NCBI RefSeq assembly: GCF_002005145.1 | Contig: NZ_CP019698.1 | Coordinates: 2,170,001-2,234,000, forward strand | Length of the DNA: 64,000 nt | Direction of reading: 5' to 3' | DNA from: Desulforamulus ferrireducens | Lineage (GTDB): Bacteria; Bacillota; Desulfotomaculia; Desulfotomaculales; Desulfotomaculaceae | Shown: positions 33,666 to 43,688 of the stretch, piece after piece | Numbering within the stretch: position 1 is the stretch's first letter | How the letters are laid out: each line of letters begins with the position of its first letter | Program-made: the position numbers and the translations under genes | The notes under the pieces: model-generated | What the model was told of the DNA's origin: nothing | The model's database searches: none | What the model saw: the letters and a program-made list of their open reading frames with translations, nothing else

Positions 33666-34658
33666 TTAATACCCCTTTCGTCCATGGTAAAGACACCATG
33701 GTTCCTCAGCCATGTAATCCCCGTGATAATAAAGTGCCCTGGCCCGACAACCACCGCAGATTTTCTTGTAGCCGCAGGTGCCGCAGCCACCTTTATAATC
33801 AAGGGTGCGTAATTCTTTGAGCACAGGGTTGTTTTGCCAGATATCCACAAAGGAGGTTTCTTTCACGTTCCCCAGAGGGATATTCATATAGGCACAGGGC
33901 TGTACATCTCCCTTAGGGCTAATGATACAGTATGCTGTCCCGGCTAAGCAACCCCTCTGAAAACGAGTATCCACTCCCATTTGTTTAGCAATGCGCATGA
34001 ATTGTGGGGCACAGGTGGGCTTCAATTCTATATTAACCTGCTTTTGCTTGGTCATAATTCTGCGCAGGAGATTTTCATACTGTTCCGCCCGGAGGGATTC
34101 CTGCTCAATATTCACTGCCCGTCCGGTGGGTACCAGGAAGAACACGTGATGGGCCATGGCCCCTTCCTGAATAGCCAGGTCTGTTAACCCTTCCACTTCA
34201 TCATAGTTCCAATCCATCACGGTGGTATGAATTTGAAAGGGTAGACCAGCCTGCCGGCAGTTGCGCATACCCTCTATGGCAGCCTGCCAGCAACCCTCCT
34301 GAGCCCTAAATTTATTATGTTTATCCGGATCTACGCTATCCAAACTAATACCGATAGCCATAACGCCGGTTTCCTTTAACCTCTGGGCCACCTCTGGTGT
34401 AATAAGCGTACCGTTACTGCCAAAAACCGGCCTCAGTCCCCGGGACTTGGCATGGGCCACCAGTTCGTAAATGTCCGGGCGCATAAGTGGTTCGCCACCA
34501 CTAAAAATCATTATTTTAAAACCCGCTTGGGCAATTTCATCAATTAGTTTTTTGCCTTGTTCTGTTGTTAATTCATCCTCTGCCTTAATACCGGAATCCC
34601 GGTAGCAGTGGGCACAATATAGGTTACAGGCGTTGGTGGTATTCCAGGAAATAATCAT
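33666..34658 (-). CDS. ahbD: Radical SAM haem synthase AhbD (NirJ2-like)
   Basis: 330-residue radical SAM/SPASM protein. The SAM cluster is CNLYCAHCYRDSG, and the C-terminal auxiliary cluster region is CGTCGYKKICGGCRARALYYHGDYMAEEPWC. In the Ahb pathway the NirJ2-like member oxidatively decarboxylates the two propionates of iron-coproporphyrin III to the haem vinyl groups. AhbD is favoured over AhbC because it starts directly at the SAM barrel (MIISWNTTNACN), without the N-terminal extension seen in the longer gene at 35666-36838. Assignment within the pair is by length and family resemblance. Confidence 0.8.
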   Translation of the reverse strand: MIISWNTTNACNLYCAHCYRDSGIKAEDELTTEQGKKLIDEIAQAGFKIMIFSGGEPLMRPDIYELVAHAKSRGLRPVFGSNGTLITPEVAQRLKETGVMAIGISLDSVDPDKHNKFRAQEGCWQAAIEGMRNCRQAGLPFQIHTTVMDWNYDEVEGLTDLAIQEGAMAHHVFFLVPTGRAVNIEQESLRAEQYENLLRRIMTKQKQVNIELKPTCAPQFMRIAKQMGVDTRFQRGCLAGTAYCIISPKGDVQPCAYMNIPLGNVKETSFVDIWQNNPVLKELRTLDYKGGCGTCGYKKICGGCRARALYYHGDYMAEEPWCLYHGRKGY

Positions 34659-34661
34659 TTG

Positions 34662-35642
34662 TTAAACCTCCCTCAGCCAGCGGGCCACCTCCAAAGCATG
34701 GTAGGTAATAATAATATCTGCCCCGGCTCTTTTAAACCCTGTCATAGTTTCCAGGACAAGCTGTTTCTCGTTAATCCAGCCCAGCTTGGCTGCCGCCTTG
34801 ACCATGGCATATTCGCCGCTGACGTTATAGGCAGCCACCGGGTAACCAAATTGCTCCTTGATACGACGGATAACATCCATGTAGGCCAGGGCTGGTTTGA
34901 CCATGACAATATCCGCACCCTCTTTTATATCCAGGGCCGTTTCCCGGATAGCTTCATCCCCATTGGCATAATCCATTTGGTAGGTTTTACGATCGCCAAA
35001 CTGAGGGGTGGAACCGGCGGCTTCCCGGAAGGGTCCGTAGTAAGAAGAAGCATACTTGGCTGAATAAGCCATAATGGGTATGTCAGTAAAACCTGCCTCA
35101 TCCAACTTGGCGCGGATGGCAGCCACCCGACCATCCATCATGTCCGAAGGAGCCACCATATCTGCCCCTGCCTGGGCATGGGAGAGGGCAGTTGCGGCCA
35201 AGAGTTCTAAGGTGGCATCATTGTCCACCGTTTGGTTTTTAATTAAGCCACAATGTCCGTGACTGGTATACTCACACAGGCAGACATCGGTAATGACGAG
35301 AAGTTGCGGATACTCCTTTTTAATGGCCCGTACAGCTTGCTGCACAATGCCCTCCGGGTGGTAAGCACCGCTTCCCACTTCATCCTTCTCTTCCGGCACA
35401 CCAAAAACAATCACACCGGGAATGCCCAGTTCTTCTACCTTTTTGATTTCTTCCAGCAACATATCTATGGAGAGGTTATAAATGCCAGGCATACTGGAAA
35501 CTTCCCGACGTACCCCCTGGCCATAGGTGACAAACACAGGGTAAATTAAATCATCCACAGTTACATGGTTTTCTCTTACCAGCCGCCGGACACGTTCATT
35601 CAGCCTTAGTCTCCGGGGACGGATGTTAGGAAAGGTCGGCAT
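34662..35642 (-). CDS. hemB: Porphobilinogen synthase
   Basis: 326-residue enzyme joining two 5-aminolevulinates. It has the metal-site [12 protein letters not shown] (Cys-type, zinc), the two Schiff-base lysine regions [18 protein letters not shown] and [17 protein letters not shown], and the C-terminal [15 protein letters not shown]. Located between ahbC and ahbD in the operon with short gaps. Confidence 0.95.
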   Translation of the reverse strand: MPTFPNIRPRRLRLNERVRRLVRENHVTVDDLIYPVFVTYGQGVRREVSSMPGIYNLSIDMLLEEIKKVEELGIPGVIVFGVPEEKDEVGSGAYHPEGIVQQAVRAIKKEYPQLLVITDVCLCEYTSHGHCGLIKNQTVDNDATLELLAATALSHAQAGADMVAPSDMMDGRVAAIRAKLDEAGFTDIPIMAYSAKYASSYYGPFREAAGSTPQFGDRKTYQMDYANGDEAIRETALDIKEGADIVMVKPALAYMDVIRRIKEQFGYPVAAYNVSGEYAMVKAAAKLGWINEKQLVLETMTGFKRAGADIIITYHALEVARWLREV

Positions 35643-35665
35643 TTTAGGTACACCTCCGGGAACAG

Positions 35666-36838
35666 CTATTTTATCCCAATCTCCTCATCAGTCAAATAAC
35701 AGGCCGGGTCTTCGGCCCAGAAATCGCCATAGACCGCCTCGGCCCTGGCACGGAAATTGCCATTGCAAAGGTTGAGCCAGCGGCACTTGGCACAGCGCCC
35801 CTTGAGCAAGGGTTTACGATCCTTCAAACCGGCCAGGATAGGATGACTCATGTCGGTCCAGATCTCCCCGAATTTACGCTCCCGCACATTTCCGAAACAA
35901 TGGTTCCGGGTAAATTGGTCCGCATGAACATTGCCTTCCCAGTCTACTTCACCAATGGCAATACCGGTACGGTTACCACCGTTACGCGTCAGCAATTCCA
36001 ACACCTGGCGGGCCCGTTCAGGATCTTCTTTCAATAACTTTAGATAAATATAAATTGCATCGGCATGGTTATCAACGGTTAAGATTTCTTTATCCAAACC
36101 CCGGCGGTGAAAATCCAGGGTGCGCTCTATGATTAGGTCTAAGACAGCCCGGGTTTCCTCCGGTGTAATGTCTTCCTTAATCATCTCGCTGCCCCGCCCG
36201 GAATACACCAAATGGTAAAAACAGACCCGGGGAATATTCTCCCTTTCAATTAAATCAAAGATCTTATCCAGTTCCTTATAATTATGGCGGTTAATGGTAA
36301 AGCGCAAGCCTACCCGTTGGCCTACCGCCAGGCAGTTGCGGATACCGGCCAGAGCTGCCTCGAAGGCCCCCTGTTTGCCACGGAAACGGTCATTAACTTC
36401 ACCGATACCATCCAAACTGATACCCACATAGCCAACACCAATGTTTTTCAGGCGTTCTGCTACTTTTGGTGTTATTAATGTACCATTGGTAGAGATGGTG
36501 GTGCGAATACCCTTTTGCTTGGCATACTCTGCCAATTCAAAAAAATCCGGCCTTACCAGTGGTTCCCCACCGGAAAAAAGTAAAACCGGCACATTGAATT
36601 CTGCTAAGTCATCAATAAAGCGTTTAGCTTCTTCAGTATTAAGCTCATGATACTTTTTACTATCGGATTCCGAATAGCAGTGACGACACTTTAAATTACA
36701 GGTACGAGTGGAATTCCAGACCACCACCGGTCCATGACCCGCCACTGCCCCGTGCACCTGCCCCTGGGTACCGTGGGCATAGCGGAGGGAGTCACCATAG
36801 TTTTGGGTACCACAGAGCAATTTGCTGATCCCTATCAT
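35666..36838 (-). CDS. ahbC: 12,18-didecarboxysiroheme deacetylase AhbC (NirJ1-like)
   Basis: 390-residue radical SAM/SPASM enzyme that removes the acetate side chains of didecarboxysiroheme to give iron-coproporphyrin III. It has the family-typical N-terminal extension ([20 protein letters not shown]), the SAM cluster [42 protein letters not shown] and the C-terminal cysteines [19 protein letters not shown] and [10 protein letters not shown]. Confidence 0.87.
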   Translation of the reverse strand: MIGISKLLCGTQNYGDSLRYAHGTQGQVHGAVAGHGPVVVWNSTRTCNLKCRHCYSESDSKKYHELNTEEAKRFIDDLAEFNVPVLLFSGGEPLVRPDFFELAEYAKQKGIRTTISTNGTLITPKVAERLKNIGVGYVGISLDGIGEVNDRFRGKQGAFEAALAGIRNCLAVGQRVGLRFTINRHNYKELDKIFDLIERENIPRVCFYHLVYSGRGSEMIKEDITPEETRAVLDLIIERTLDFHRRGLDKEILTVDNHADAIYIYLKLLKEDPERARQVLELLTRNGGNRTGIAIGEVDWEGNVHADQFTRNHCFGNVRERKFGEIWTDMSHPILAGLKDRKPLLKGRCAKCRWLNLCNGNFRARAEAVYGDFWAEDPACYLTDEEIGIK

Positions 36839-36868
36839 TAAAGCTCCCTCTTTTCCAGAAATTTTAAT

Positions 36869-36902
36869 CCGGTCGGAAAATGCCTGAGCATTTCCCGGCC
36901 GG
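36869..36902 (-). terminator. Intercistronic hairpin between cobA-hemD and ahbC
   Basis: A 15-bp stem with one mismatch, CCGGTCGG-AAATGC/GCATTT-CCGGCCGG, in the 78-base gap between the genes. There is no T-run, so it is more likely an RNA-stability or processing element, or a weak attenuator, than a full stop. Confidence 0.45.
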
Positions 36903-36916
36903 CTTTGCTGTCCATT

Positions 36917-38446
36917 TTAGCTGCTAAAATAATCGACAATGGCTTGTACCAAACCGTTAATGGTATATTCCTTGGCTTCTATATCAACCCGTAGGCCCAG
37001 TTCTCTGGCTGTGTTTGAAGTAATGGGACCAATACTGGCCACCACAACCTTAGACATCAGCTCGGGAACATTGTCCTCTCCTATTAGTTTAACAAAATTT
37101 CGCACCGTGGAGGAGCTAGTAAAAGTAACCACCTGGATTTCTTCCCGGGCTAAGGCTTCCCGAATGGCAGCGGCATCGCCATCACCTAAAACCGTGCGGT
37201 AAGCAACCACATCTTCCACCATGGCACCCATTTCTGCCAAGGCCTCGGGCAAAAGTTTACGGGCAATATCCGCCCTAGGTAACAGCACCCGGTCACCGGG
37301 TAAAACCTTACCCTTTAAACCTGCCACAATTTCTTCCGCCCGGTATTCCCCTGGGACGTAATCCACCAATAAGCCCCTTTGCTCCAATTCATCTCTGGTG
37401 CGGGGACCTATGGCACACAGGCGAACGTCACTTAAATCACGAATATCCTTTTTATGGACACGCATACGTTCAAAAAACATCTTAACTCCATTGACACTGG
37501 TAAAAATAACCCAGCGATAGGAGCGTACGTCATTAATGGCCCTGTCCAGGGGTGCAAAATCCTCCGGAGGAGCAATGGAAATGGTGGGGAATTCCCAGGG
37601 TTCGCCCCCCAAGTCCTCAATGGCGGCGGACAGAACACTGGCCTGTTCTCTGGAACGTGTAACAATAACCCGCTTGCCGAAGAGGGGTCTATTTTCAAAC
37701 CAGGCCAGTTTTTCTCTCAGAGAAACAACCTCACCCACCACTATAACAGCGGGATTCTTAAAACCTGCTGCTGTGGCTTTCTGATGAATATCCGCTAATG
37801 TTCCGATAAGGGTGCGCTGTTCCGGTCTGGTTCCCCAGCGAATTAAGGCCACCGGTGTTTGCGGTGAACGTCCAAATTCCATTAATCGAGCACAAATGCC
37901 CGGTAGGTTGCCCATACCCATGAGAAATATCAGTGTCCCTGCTCCGGTGGCAATTTTATCCCAGGCGATACTGGAATCGTCCTTGGTGGGATCTTCGTTG
38001 CCGGTAACCACAGCAAAGGTGGAGGTATAGCCACGGTGAGTAACCGGAATGCCGGCATAGGCCGGTACCGCAATGGCTGAGGTAATGCCCGGTACAACCT
38101 CAAAGGAGAGGCCGTTTGCCACTAATAATTCTGCCTCTTCACCGCCACGGCCAAAAACAAAGGGGTCTCCCCCCTTAAGCCGGGTAACAACCTTTCCTTC
38201 CTTGGCCTTATCCACCAGCAATTGATTGATTTCATCCTGCACCATGGCATGGCGGTCCGGCGATTTACCCACATAAATAAGCTCAGCATCCGGCCGGGCG
38301 TAGGCTAACAGCCTGGGACTGGCCAGCCGATCATAAACCAAAACATCAGCCTGACGAATGCAATTTAAGCCTTTTACTGTAATTAATCCCGGATCTCCGG
38401 GGCCTGCTCCAACTAAATAAACAATACCCTTTGACATTATTATCAT
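36917..38446 (-). CDS. cobA-hemD: Fused uroporphyrinogen-III methyltransferase and synthase
   Basis: 509-residue bifunctional protein. The N-terminal CobA/SUMT part (about 1-250) has YLVGAGPGDPGLITVKG, RLKGGDPFVFGRGGEEAE and PAYAGIPVTHRG and makes precorrin-2. The C-terminal HemD part (about 255-509) starts LFGKRVIVTRSREQASVLS and closes the ring to uroporphyrinogen III. The order is thus the reverse of the reaction order. ATG 38446 overlaps the hemC stop by 4 bases; an in-frame ATG at 38437 with GGGGAA upstream is equally possible. Confidence 0.94.
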   Translation of the reverse strand: MIIMSKGIVYLVGAGPGDPGLITVKGLNCIRQADVLVYDRLASPRLLAYARPDAELIYVGKSPDRHAMVQDEINQLLVDKAKEGKVVTRLKGGDPFVFGRGGEEAELLVANGLSFEVVPGITSAIAVPAYAGIPVTHRGYTSTFAVVTGNEDPTKDDSSIAWDKIATGAGTLIFLMGMGNLPGICARLMEFGRSPQTPVALIRWGTRPEQRTLIGTLADIHQKATAAGFKNPAVIVVGEVVSLREKLAWFENRPLFGKRVIVTRSREQASVLSAAIEDLGGEPWEFPTISIAPPEDFAPLDRAINDVRSYRWVIFTSVNGVKMFFERMRVHKKDIRDLSDVRLCAIGPRTRDELEQRGLLVDYVPGEYRAEEIVAGLKGKVLPGDRVLLPRADIARKLLPEALAEMGAMVEDVVAYRTVLGDGDAAAIREALAREEIQVVTFTSSSTVRNFVKLIGEDNVPELMSKVVVASIGPITSNTARELGLRVDIEAKEYTINGLVQAIVDYFSS

Positions 38447-39372
38447 TCCCCTGACCTAACTTGATCCAATATTTGTCTGCCACCCAGGGCAAGTAATTTT
38501 TCGGCTACTTCAATGCCCAGTTCCCTGGCTTGGGCTACGGGAGCTTCCCCCTGGGCCCGTAACAATCGGCTGCCATCCAAATTGGCTACGATGGCTGTTA
38601 AAGATAGTTTTTGATTTATTACCTCCGCCAAGGCGCCAATGGGTATTTGACAGCCCCCCTCCAGATGCCTTAACAGTGATCTTTCCGCATCGGTAGCAGC
38701 CCTGGTTTCCATATGCTCAATACCTTGCAATAGGCTAACCACTTCTTGATCATCCGAGCGGCATTCCACCGCAATGGCCCCTTGCCCAACAGCCGGCAAA
38801 CAAATGTTAAAGGGGATAATTTCCGCAATCATATCTTGCCAACCCATACGCATAACCCCGGCTGCTGCCAGAACTATGGCATCCAAGTCCTCTGCGACAA
38901 ACTTTTTCATGCGTGTATTTAAATTGCCCCGTAAGGACTCCAAACGAAAATCCGGGCGATAATGAAGTAATTGCGCACAACGGCGCAGGGAAGAAGTACC
39001 TATTCTAGCCCCCTGGGGGAGCTCAGCCAGTTTTCGTCCATCTTTAGAGATGAGAGCATCGCCGGGATTGTCCCTTTTGCATACGGCACCAATGGTTAGG
39101 CCCTCCGGCAGAGCTGTGGGCATATCCTTAAGACTGTGTACAGCAAAATCAATTTCCTTTCGCTGCATAGCCAATTCCAATTCCTTGGTAAACAGACCCT
39201 TATCCCCTATTTTAGCCAGGGCCACATCCAACATTTTATCGCCCTTAGTCTTCATGGTGACCAGCTCAAAGTGAATATCCGGGTGCTGTTGCTGTAGTTT
39301 TTCCATGACCCAACGGGTCTGCCAGAGAGCCAGGGCACTATCCCTGCTTCCAACAACAATGTGGCGTCTCAT
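38443..39372 (-). CDS. hemC: Porphobilinogen deaminase
   Basis: 309-residue hydroxymethylbilane synthase. Motifs: VVGSRDSALALWQTRWV, FTKELELAMQRKEIDFAVHSLKDMP, IGTSSLRRCAQLL, and LEGGCQIPIGALAEV with the Cys that holds the dipyrromethane cofactor. Nine bases separate it from hemA. Confidence 0.95.
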   Translation of the reverse strand: MRRHIVVGSRDSALALWQTRWVMEKLQQQHPDIHFELVTMKTKGDKMLDVALAKIGDKGLFTKELELAMQRKEIDFAVHSLKDMPTALPEGLTIGAVCKRDNPGDALISKDGRKLAELPQGARIGTSSLRRCAQLLHYRPDFRLESLRGNLNTRMKKFVAEDLDAIVLAAAGVMRMGWQDMIAEIIPFNICLPAVGQGAIAVECRSDDQEVVSLLQGIEHMETRAATDAERSLLRHLEGGCQIPIGALAEVINQKLSLTAIVANLDGSRLLRAQGEAPVAQARELGIEVAEKLLALGGRQILDQVRSGE

Positions 39373-39381
39373 GGTTCCTCC

Positions 39382-40749
39382 CTATAAGTTTGTTGTATGT
39401 TCCCAGTTGACATGGCTGCCGGAGCAAGCGGCAAATTTTTTTCTTTTCTCCGGTGGCAAACCTTTGGCTTTGCCTTGCTGTCCTTTTACTTCCAGGTTAA
39501 ATATATTCTGGGTGATCTTTGTATATAAATGGCCTTCCGGCGTCAAGGCATATTGTTTTAAGTTGACCACCGGATTATGAAGCAATTGATTCACAATGGA
39601 GTTGGCTAAAGAGCCAATAATTTTTTTCTCCCGTTCACTCAAATCTCCTAAACGATTAAAGGCGCGGCTCAATTCCCTTTGTTTAATTTCTTCACCCATC
39701 TTTTTCAAGGCGGTAATGGTAGGTACCACAAATCTGGTGGAGAGCCAGCGCATAAATTCATTGAGTTCTTCCTCAATGATCCCTTCCGCCCGTACCGCAG
39801 CCTGGCGCCGTTCTGCCAGGTTTGCGTCTACCACGTTTTGCAAATGGTCCACATCAAACAGACTAATTCCCGGTATGTTACGCACCTGGGGATCAATATC
39901 CCTTGGTACGGCAATATCAATCATCATAATGGGTCTGCCATTCCGAGCAGACATCACCTGCTCAATATCCTGGGGCTTGATCACGTAATGTTGAGCGGCG
40001 GTACTGGAAATGACAATATCAGCCTGGCTCATGTATTGGAATAAGCTGTCAAATTTAACTGCTTTGCCCTCAAATTTTTCCGCCAATTGCACCGCCCGAT
40101 CATAGGAACGGTTGGACACAATGACACTGGAAACACCATTGGCCACCAGGTTTACTACCGTTAGCTCACTCATTTCTCCGGCTCCCACTACCAAAACGGA
40201 ACGACCGTCCAGGGAGCCCAGACTTTGTTTGGCTAATTCCACCGCAGCATAGGGGATGGAGACAGGATTTTGGTCAATGCCTGTTTCTGTCCTCACCCTT
40301 TTACCGGTGGTAATGGCCTGTTGAAACAAGGTATTCAAAACCACGTTGGTACTCTTGGCCTCCAAAGCCATTTCATAGGCCTTTTTTACCTGGCCGAGAA
40401 TTTGCGTTTCTCCTAAGATCATGGAATCCAATCCGGATACCACCCGAAACAGGTGGCGAATGGCATCATAAAGGGTATGGCAAAAGGTGTAGTTTTTTAT
40501 CTCAGAAATATCCAGGCCGGATTTCTCAGACAAAAAAGACCATACAGAATTCATCCCGGTATCTAATTCCACCGGGGCGATATATATTTCCGTTCTATTG
40601 CAGGTGGAAATTAATGCACAGCCATCGATTCCTGGATAGGCTAGCAATTTGTTTAGCCATTCAGTGGTTCCCCATTCTGGAAATGCCAGCTTTTCCCGTA
40701 CTTCCAGTGGCGCTGTACGGTGGTTAACACCAATTACCGCGATAAGCAT
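39382..40749 (-). CDS. hemA: Glutamyl-tRNA reductase
   Basis: 455-residue enzyme that reduces Glu-tRNA to glutamate semialdehyde. The catalytic Cys is in [12 protein letters not shown]; other motifs are [24 protein letters not shown], the NADPH-binding [13 protein letters not shown] and the dimerisation helix [19 protein letters not shown]. Its start overlaps the upstream gene by 16 bases. The tail after residue 420 ([20 protein letters not shown]) is basic and Cys-containing, unlike the core. Confidence 0.95.
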   Translation of the reverse strand: MLIAVIGVNHRTAPLEVREKLAFPEWGTTEWLNKLLAYPGIDGCALISTCNRTEIYIAPVELDTGMNSVWSFLSEKSGLDISEIKNYTFCHTLYDAIRHLFRVVSGLDSMILGETQILGQVKKAYEMALEAKSTNVVLNTLFQQAITTGKRVRTETGIDQNPVSIPYAAVELAKQSLGSLDGRSVLVVGAGEMSELTVVNLVANGVSSVIVSNRSYDRAVQLAEKFEGKAVKFDSLFQYMSQADIVISSTAAQHYVIKPQDIEQVMSARNGRPIMMIDIAVPRDIDPQVRNIPGISLFDVDHLQNVVDANLAERRQAAVRAEGIIEEELNEFMRWLSTRFVVPTITALKKMGEEIKQRELSRAFNRLGDLSEREKKIIGSLANSIVNQLLHNPVVNLKQYALTPEGHLYTKITQNIFNLEVKGQQGKAKGLPPEKRKKFAACSGSHVNWEHTTNL

Positions 40750-41366
40750 TTATCGATGCGCTCCTTTATTAGATCATGCTTTCCTTCTTTTATAAGCTCT
40801 AAAATATCTGACTCTATCAATTTTTTAAAAATCTCTTGTCGCTCTGTTATATCTTCCACATCATTTAAGACTTGTTGACGCACATCCGCCAGGATTTCTA
40901 AAAAATCCCCATACTCAGGCCCAAAGTGTCCTTCCAACTGTCGTCTAATTTTAGCCGCTAATAAAGGACTGGCTCCACCGGTGGAAACTGCTATGGCTAG
41001 CTTCCCTCGCCTAATGACAGAGGGGACAGTAAAATTGCATGCTGCCGGATTATCCACCACATTGATGGGCAAGTTTCTTTGCCTGCAATCCTCCACTACC
41101 CTTTGGTTTACCTGAGGCTGATTGGTGGCGGCAAAAACCAGGAAGGCGCCGTCCAAATCACTGGTTTGGTAATCCCTTGACCTAAGTTCCAGCTTGTTTT
41201 GCCGGCTGTATTGCTCTATCAGGGGTGTAACCTGAGGGCTGACAACCCTTACCAGAGCACCACATTCCAATAGAGAACAAATTTTTCTTTCAGCCACTTT
41301 GCCTCCTCCCACCACCAGGCAAAGCTGCTGATCTAAATTTAAATAGACAGGATATAAACAGTTCAT
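40734..41366 (-). CDS. Precorrin-2 dehydrogenase / possible sirohydrochlorin ferrochelatase
   Basis: 210-residue protein of the CysG N-terminal/Met8/SirC type. N-terminal NAD-binding fold: [40 protein letters not shown]. The middle part [19 protein letters not shown] and [31 protein letters not shown] is typical. It oxidises precorrin-2 to sirohydrochlorin. No separate CbiX/SirB-type chelatase is seen in the operon, so this protein may also insert iron as Met8 does. Nine bases after the prenyl synthase gene. Confidence 0.88.
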   Translation of the reverse strand: MNCLYPVYLNLDQQLCLVVGGGKVAERKICSLLECGALVRVVSPQVTPLIEQYSRQNKLELRSRDYQTSDLDGAFLVFAATNQPQVNQRVVEDCRQRNLPINVVDNPAACNFTVPSVIRRGKLAIAVSTGGASPLLAAKIRRQLEGHFGPEYGDFLEILADVRQQVLNDVEDITERQEIFKKLIESDILELIKEGKHDLIKERIDKCLSR

Positions 41367-41375
41367 ATTGAACTC

Positions 41376-42353
41376 CTAAAACCTTCTCACACCAATAAAA
41401 TCTGCAATGCGGTGGAATGTCTCTTTTACCGGTTTATCGGGCAGCCTGGCTAAATTGCCCTTGGCCTTTTCTACGTACTTAAGCGCTGCATTAAAGGAAA
41501 ACTCAATGCCACCGGCTTCTTTGATCAACTCTATGGCTTCATGGATCTGCTCATCTGTTTTATCCGGAATTTCTATTAACTGACGCAGCCTCTCACTATG
41601 TTGACTTTTTTCCAGTGCGTAGATAACCGGCATGGTCATGATACCTTGACGCAAATCTCCACCAATGGGTTTCCCCAGTAACTTGGGGTCAGCAACCATA
41701 TCTAAAATATCATCGGTAATTTGAAAGGCCATACCCAATTGGTGTCCATACCTTCTTAAGGCTTGACAATCCCTTTCGCTGGCACCCGCCGCCGCCGCAC
41801 CCAATTGGCAACTGGCGGCAATAAGCAAGGCCGTTTTCCGTTCAATACGGTAAAAATAATCCCTCCAACCTTGCTTCGAGCTATAGGAGGTGGATATCTG
41901 GTGGATCTCCCCTTCACACATCTTGACACTGGTTTGCGCCAAAACTTTAGCGATAACGGGGTTCTCATAATGTGAGATGAGCACCAGGGATTTTGCAAAG
42001 AGATAGTCTCCTGTATGCATGGAAATTTTGTTGCCCCAGTTCGCCTTGACGGTGGGAGTACCCCTTCTGGTCATGGAGTCGTCCACCACATCATCATGAA
42101 CCAGTGTGGCCATATGTATTAGTTCCAAAGCCACAGCCAAAGGTAATATTTTGTCTAAGGTACTCTCATAAAATTTAGCAGCCAAAAGTGCAAAAGCCGG
42201 ACGCAAACGTTTTCCTCCGGCATTTAACAGGTGCATGGCAGTTTGGGTTAATAATGGATCCCGTGATTGAACAACTTGTTTAATCTGTTGTTCCACTGAA
42301 TCAAGATCGGCTCTTACTTCACTAAAAAAATCCAGCATCTTGTGAACGGTCAC
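41376..42353 (-). CDS. Long-chain trans-prenyl diphosphate synthase
   Basis: 325-residue polyprenyl synthetase with both aspartate-rich motifs, LVHDDVVDDSMTRRGTPT and FQITDDILDMVAD, plus GGKRLRPAFALLAA. Product length (heptaprenyl or similar, for menaquinone) is not readable, and no small HepS-type subunit is adjacent. It is the first gene of the haem operon, which would link quinone and haem supply for electron transport. Confidence 0.9.
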   Translation of the reverse strand: MTVHKMLDFFSEVRADLDSVEQQIKQVVQSRDPLLTQTAMHLLNAGGKRLRPAFALLAAKFYESTLDKILPLAVALELIHMATLVHDDVVDDSMTRRGTPTVKANWGNKISMHTGDYLFAKSLVLISHYENPVIAKVLAQTSVKMCEGEIHQISTSYSSKQGWRDYFYRIERKTALLIAASCQLGAAAAGASERDCQALRRYGHQLGMAFQITDDILDMVADPKLLGKPIGGDLRQGIMTMPVIYALEKSQHSERLRQLIEIPDKTDEQIHEAIELIKEAGGIEFSFNAALKYVEKAKGNLARLPDKPVKETFHRIADFIGVRRF

Positions 42354-42571
42354 CTACTTGCGATAGTATCTTATACCACCATAACAGCTATTTATTCGCC
42401 GGTAGTTATAAAAATCCTGCCTAGAGGAAGAAAAACCAAATTTATCTTGTACAGACACTACTATACTTCATATTTTACCATCTTTACCAAATTCCTATCC
42501 AAGCAGGAAAAACTAGTACTATAATCTAATCTAATAAACAGGAGTTAATCAAACAAGGAGAGATGTATCTT

Positions 42572-42880
42572 ATGAAAAGATTTATTCCTAGGTGGGACCT
42601 TGTTGATACACTGGATCCTGCTACTATGGCAAATTTTATTACTAAATTTCTCCATAAAGTTGATGAATGCCAAACCCATCCTTATTATAAACCAAATTTA
42701 GAAAAGCTTGGCCATGAAATGCTGAAAGCAGCCTTTGAAATGGGGCTAATCAATATAAATCAAGGCTGTCCTGGCTGTGGCGGTGGCAGTTGCCCATCAT
42801 CTCAAGGAGAGCACAAGCCAACAGAAACAAATAACCCTCCCCGCAAGGGCAAAGTGCTGCAGTTTAAAAAACTGGACTGA
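42572..42880 (+). CDS. Protein of 102 residues with Cys/Gly-rich motif, unknown
   Basis: MKRFIPRWDLVDTLDPATMA begins a small soluble protein. The middle is helical (NFITKFLHKVDECQTHPYYKPNLEKLGHEMLKAAFEMGL), followed by QGCPGCGGGSCPSS with four cysteines. The AAGGAG RBS fits ATG 42572 (10 bases) better than ATG 42563 (4 bases). It directly precedes tRNA-Sec. The CPGCGGGSC motif could bind a metal or cluster; no family is recognised. Confidence 0.65.
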   Translation: MKRFIPRWDLVDTLDPATMANFITKFLHKVDECQTHPYYKPNLEKLGHEMLKAAFEMGLININQGCPGCGGGSCPSSQGEHKPTETNNPPRKGKVLQFKKLD

Positions 42881-42945
42881 TTTTCCCAAGGCTTGCTCTT
42901 TTGTCAAAATTGTCGGTATTATTGCCTGATGTTATATTAACCCAG

Positions 42946-42974
42946 TTGCCTATGAATTAATGTCATGTTATAAT
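42946..42974 (+). promoter_or_regulatory. Promoter of tRNA-Sec
   Basis: TTGCCT and TATAAT with a 17-base spacer. Confidence 0.7.
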
Positions 42975-43005
42975 CACTATGCGAATTAATTACATACTAT
43001 GGTAT

Positions 43006-43103
43006 GGGGGTAGATGGTGCCTGGTGGTGCTCCTGGTCTTCAAAACCAGTCGTTGGGCAGCGTTCCTGTCCATGGTGGGTTCGATTCCCACATACTCCCG
43101 CCA
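43006..43103 (+). tRNA. selC: Selenocysteine tRNA (UCA)
   Basis: 98-nt tRNA with the UCA anticodon in CTGGT-CTTCAAA-ACCAG, a long variable arm (TTGGGCAGCGTTCCTGTCCA), T-arm GTGGGTTCGATTCCCAC and an extended acceptor GGGGGTAG/ATACTCCC followed by G and encoded CCA. It implies that the cell makes selenoproteins. Its 3' half is repeated at 56161-56210, so it is the insertion site of the island to the right. Confidence 0.95.
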
Positions 43104-43108
43104 GTAAA
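43059..43108 (+). repeat. attL-like 50-bp direct repeat (3' end of tRNA-Sec)
   Basis: Starts AGCGTTCCTGTCCATGGTGG in the variable arm and runs through the T-arm, CCA and GTAAA. It matches 56161-56210 at 49 of 50 positions (G to C at position 21 of the repeat). The copy inside selC keeps the tRNA intact. Confidence 0.9.
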
Positions 43109-43113
43109 ACATT

Positions 43114-43149
43114 AAGGACTTTTCCATCGTCAATGGATAAGTCCTTTTT
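43114..43149 (+). terminator. Terminator of tRNA-Sec
   Basis: AAGGACTT-TTCCAT/ATGGA-TAAGTCCTT stem followed by T5. Confidence 0.75.
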
Positions 43150-43271
43150 CTGCTCTAACATCAAATACGAGATAAAACTCAATTACTTCACTGGATATCC
43201 CAATCCCCCTGAAGGGTGTAAATAATAAGTTGATAATACTGACTTTTAGATTTCCAACGATAAAAGGTCTG

Positions 43272-43373
43272 TTAACTAATGCTTTGCTGCCGCAGAATGT
43301 CGGCGATCGACATACCGTTCTCGTGGGAGTTAAGTATTACGATGAGCTGCTCTCCATTAAATCTTTTTCTCAT
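43272..43373 (-). pseudogene. Truncated IS3-family OrfA remnant
   Basis: A 33-residue frame MRKRFNGEQLIVILNSHENG followed by MSIADILRQQSIS and stop resembles the first helix-turn-helix of IS3/IS911-type OrfA proteins (FxxEQIIxxLxExExGxSxxExxRxxGIS). Nothing of the rest of an IS3 element is seen around it. Confidence 0.55.
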
Positions 43374-43688
43374 CCCTGTCCCTTGCTGGTCTTGCTTTAT
43401 ATATCAAATTATTAAAAAGAACCCCTGCTAGTAGGCAAGAGTCAAATTTAGAATTTTTTTAGCCAACTTACTTTACTAAGCCTGTCTAAAAATTGATGGC
43501 AACAGGCATTTGTTTCTTATTTGAGCCTTTTGCATAATTGGCTTTTTTTTAAAAAAACAAGGCAATCTAAAGACACTTTTGTTTGGTTTTTATTAAAAAA
43601 TGACCTGTCCCTAACCCTATTTACATTTTATTCCAAATGAATGGTTAGACGTACAGAATTTTTGGATCGACCCGATTTTTTAAGTGCT
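43374..43688. other. AT-rich gap with no recognised gene
   Basis: Between the IS3 remnant and the next transposase no coding frame with a ribosome binding site is seen. The last part (about 43648-43676, TACAGAATTTTTGGATCGAC) is an imperfect inverted match to 44935-44963 and probably the left end of the IS. Confidence 0.4.

Noticed and set aside
42996-43182. Minus-strand frame across tRNA-Sec
   Set aside because: Antisense of a tRNA gene and its terminator; no RBS.
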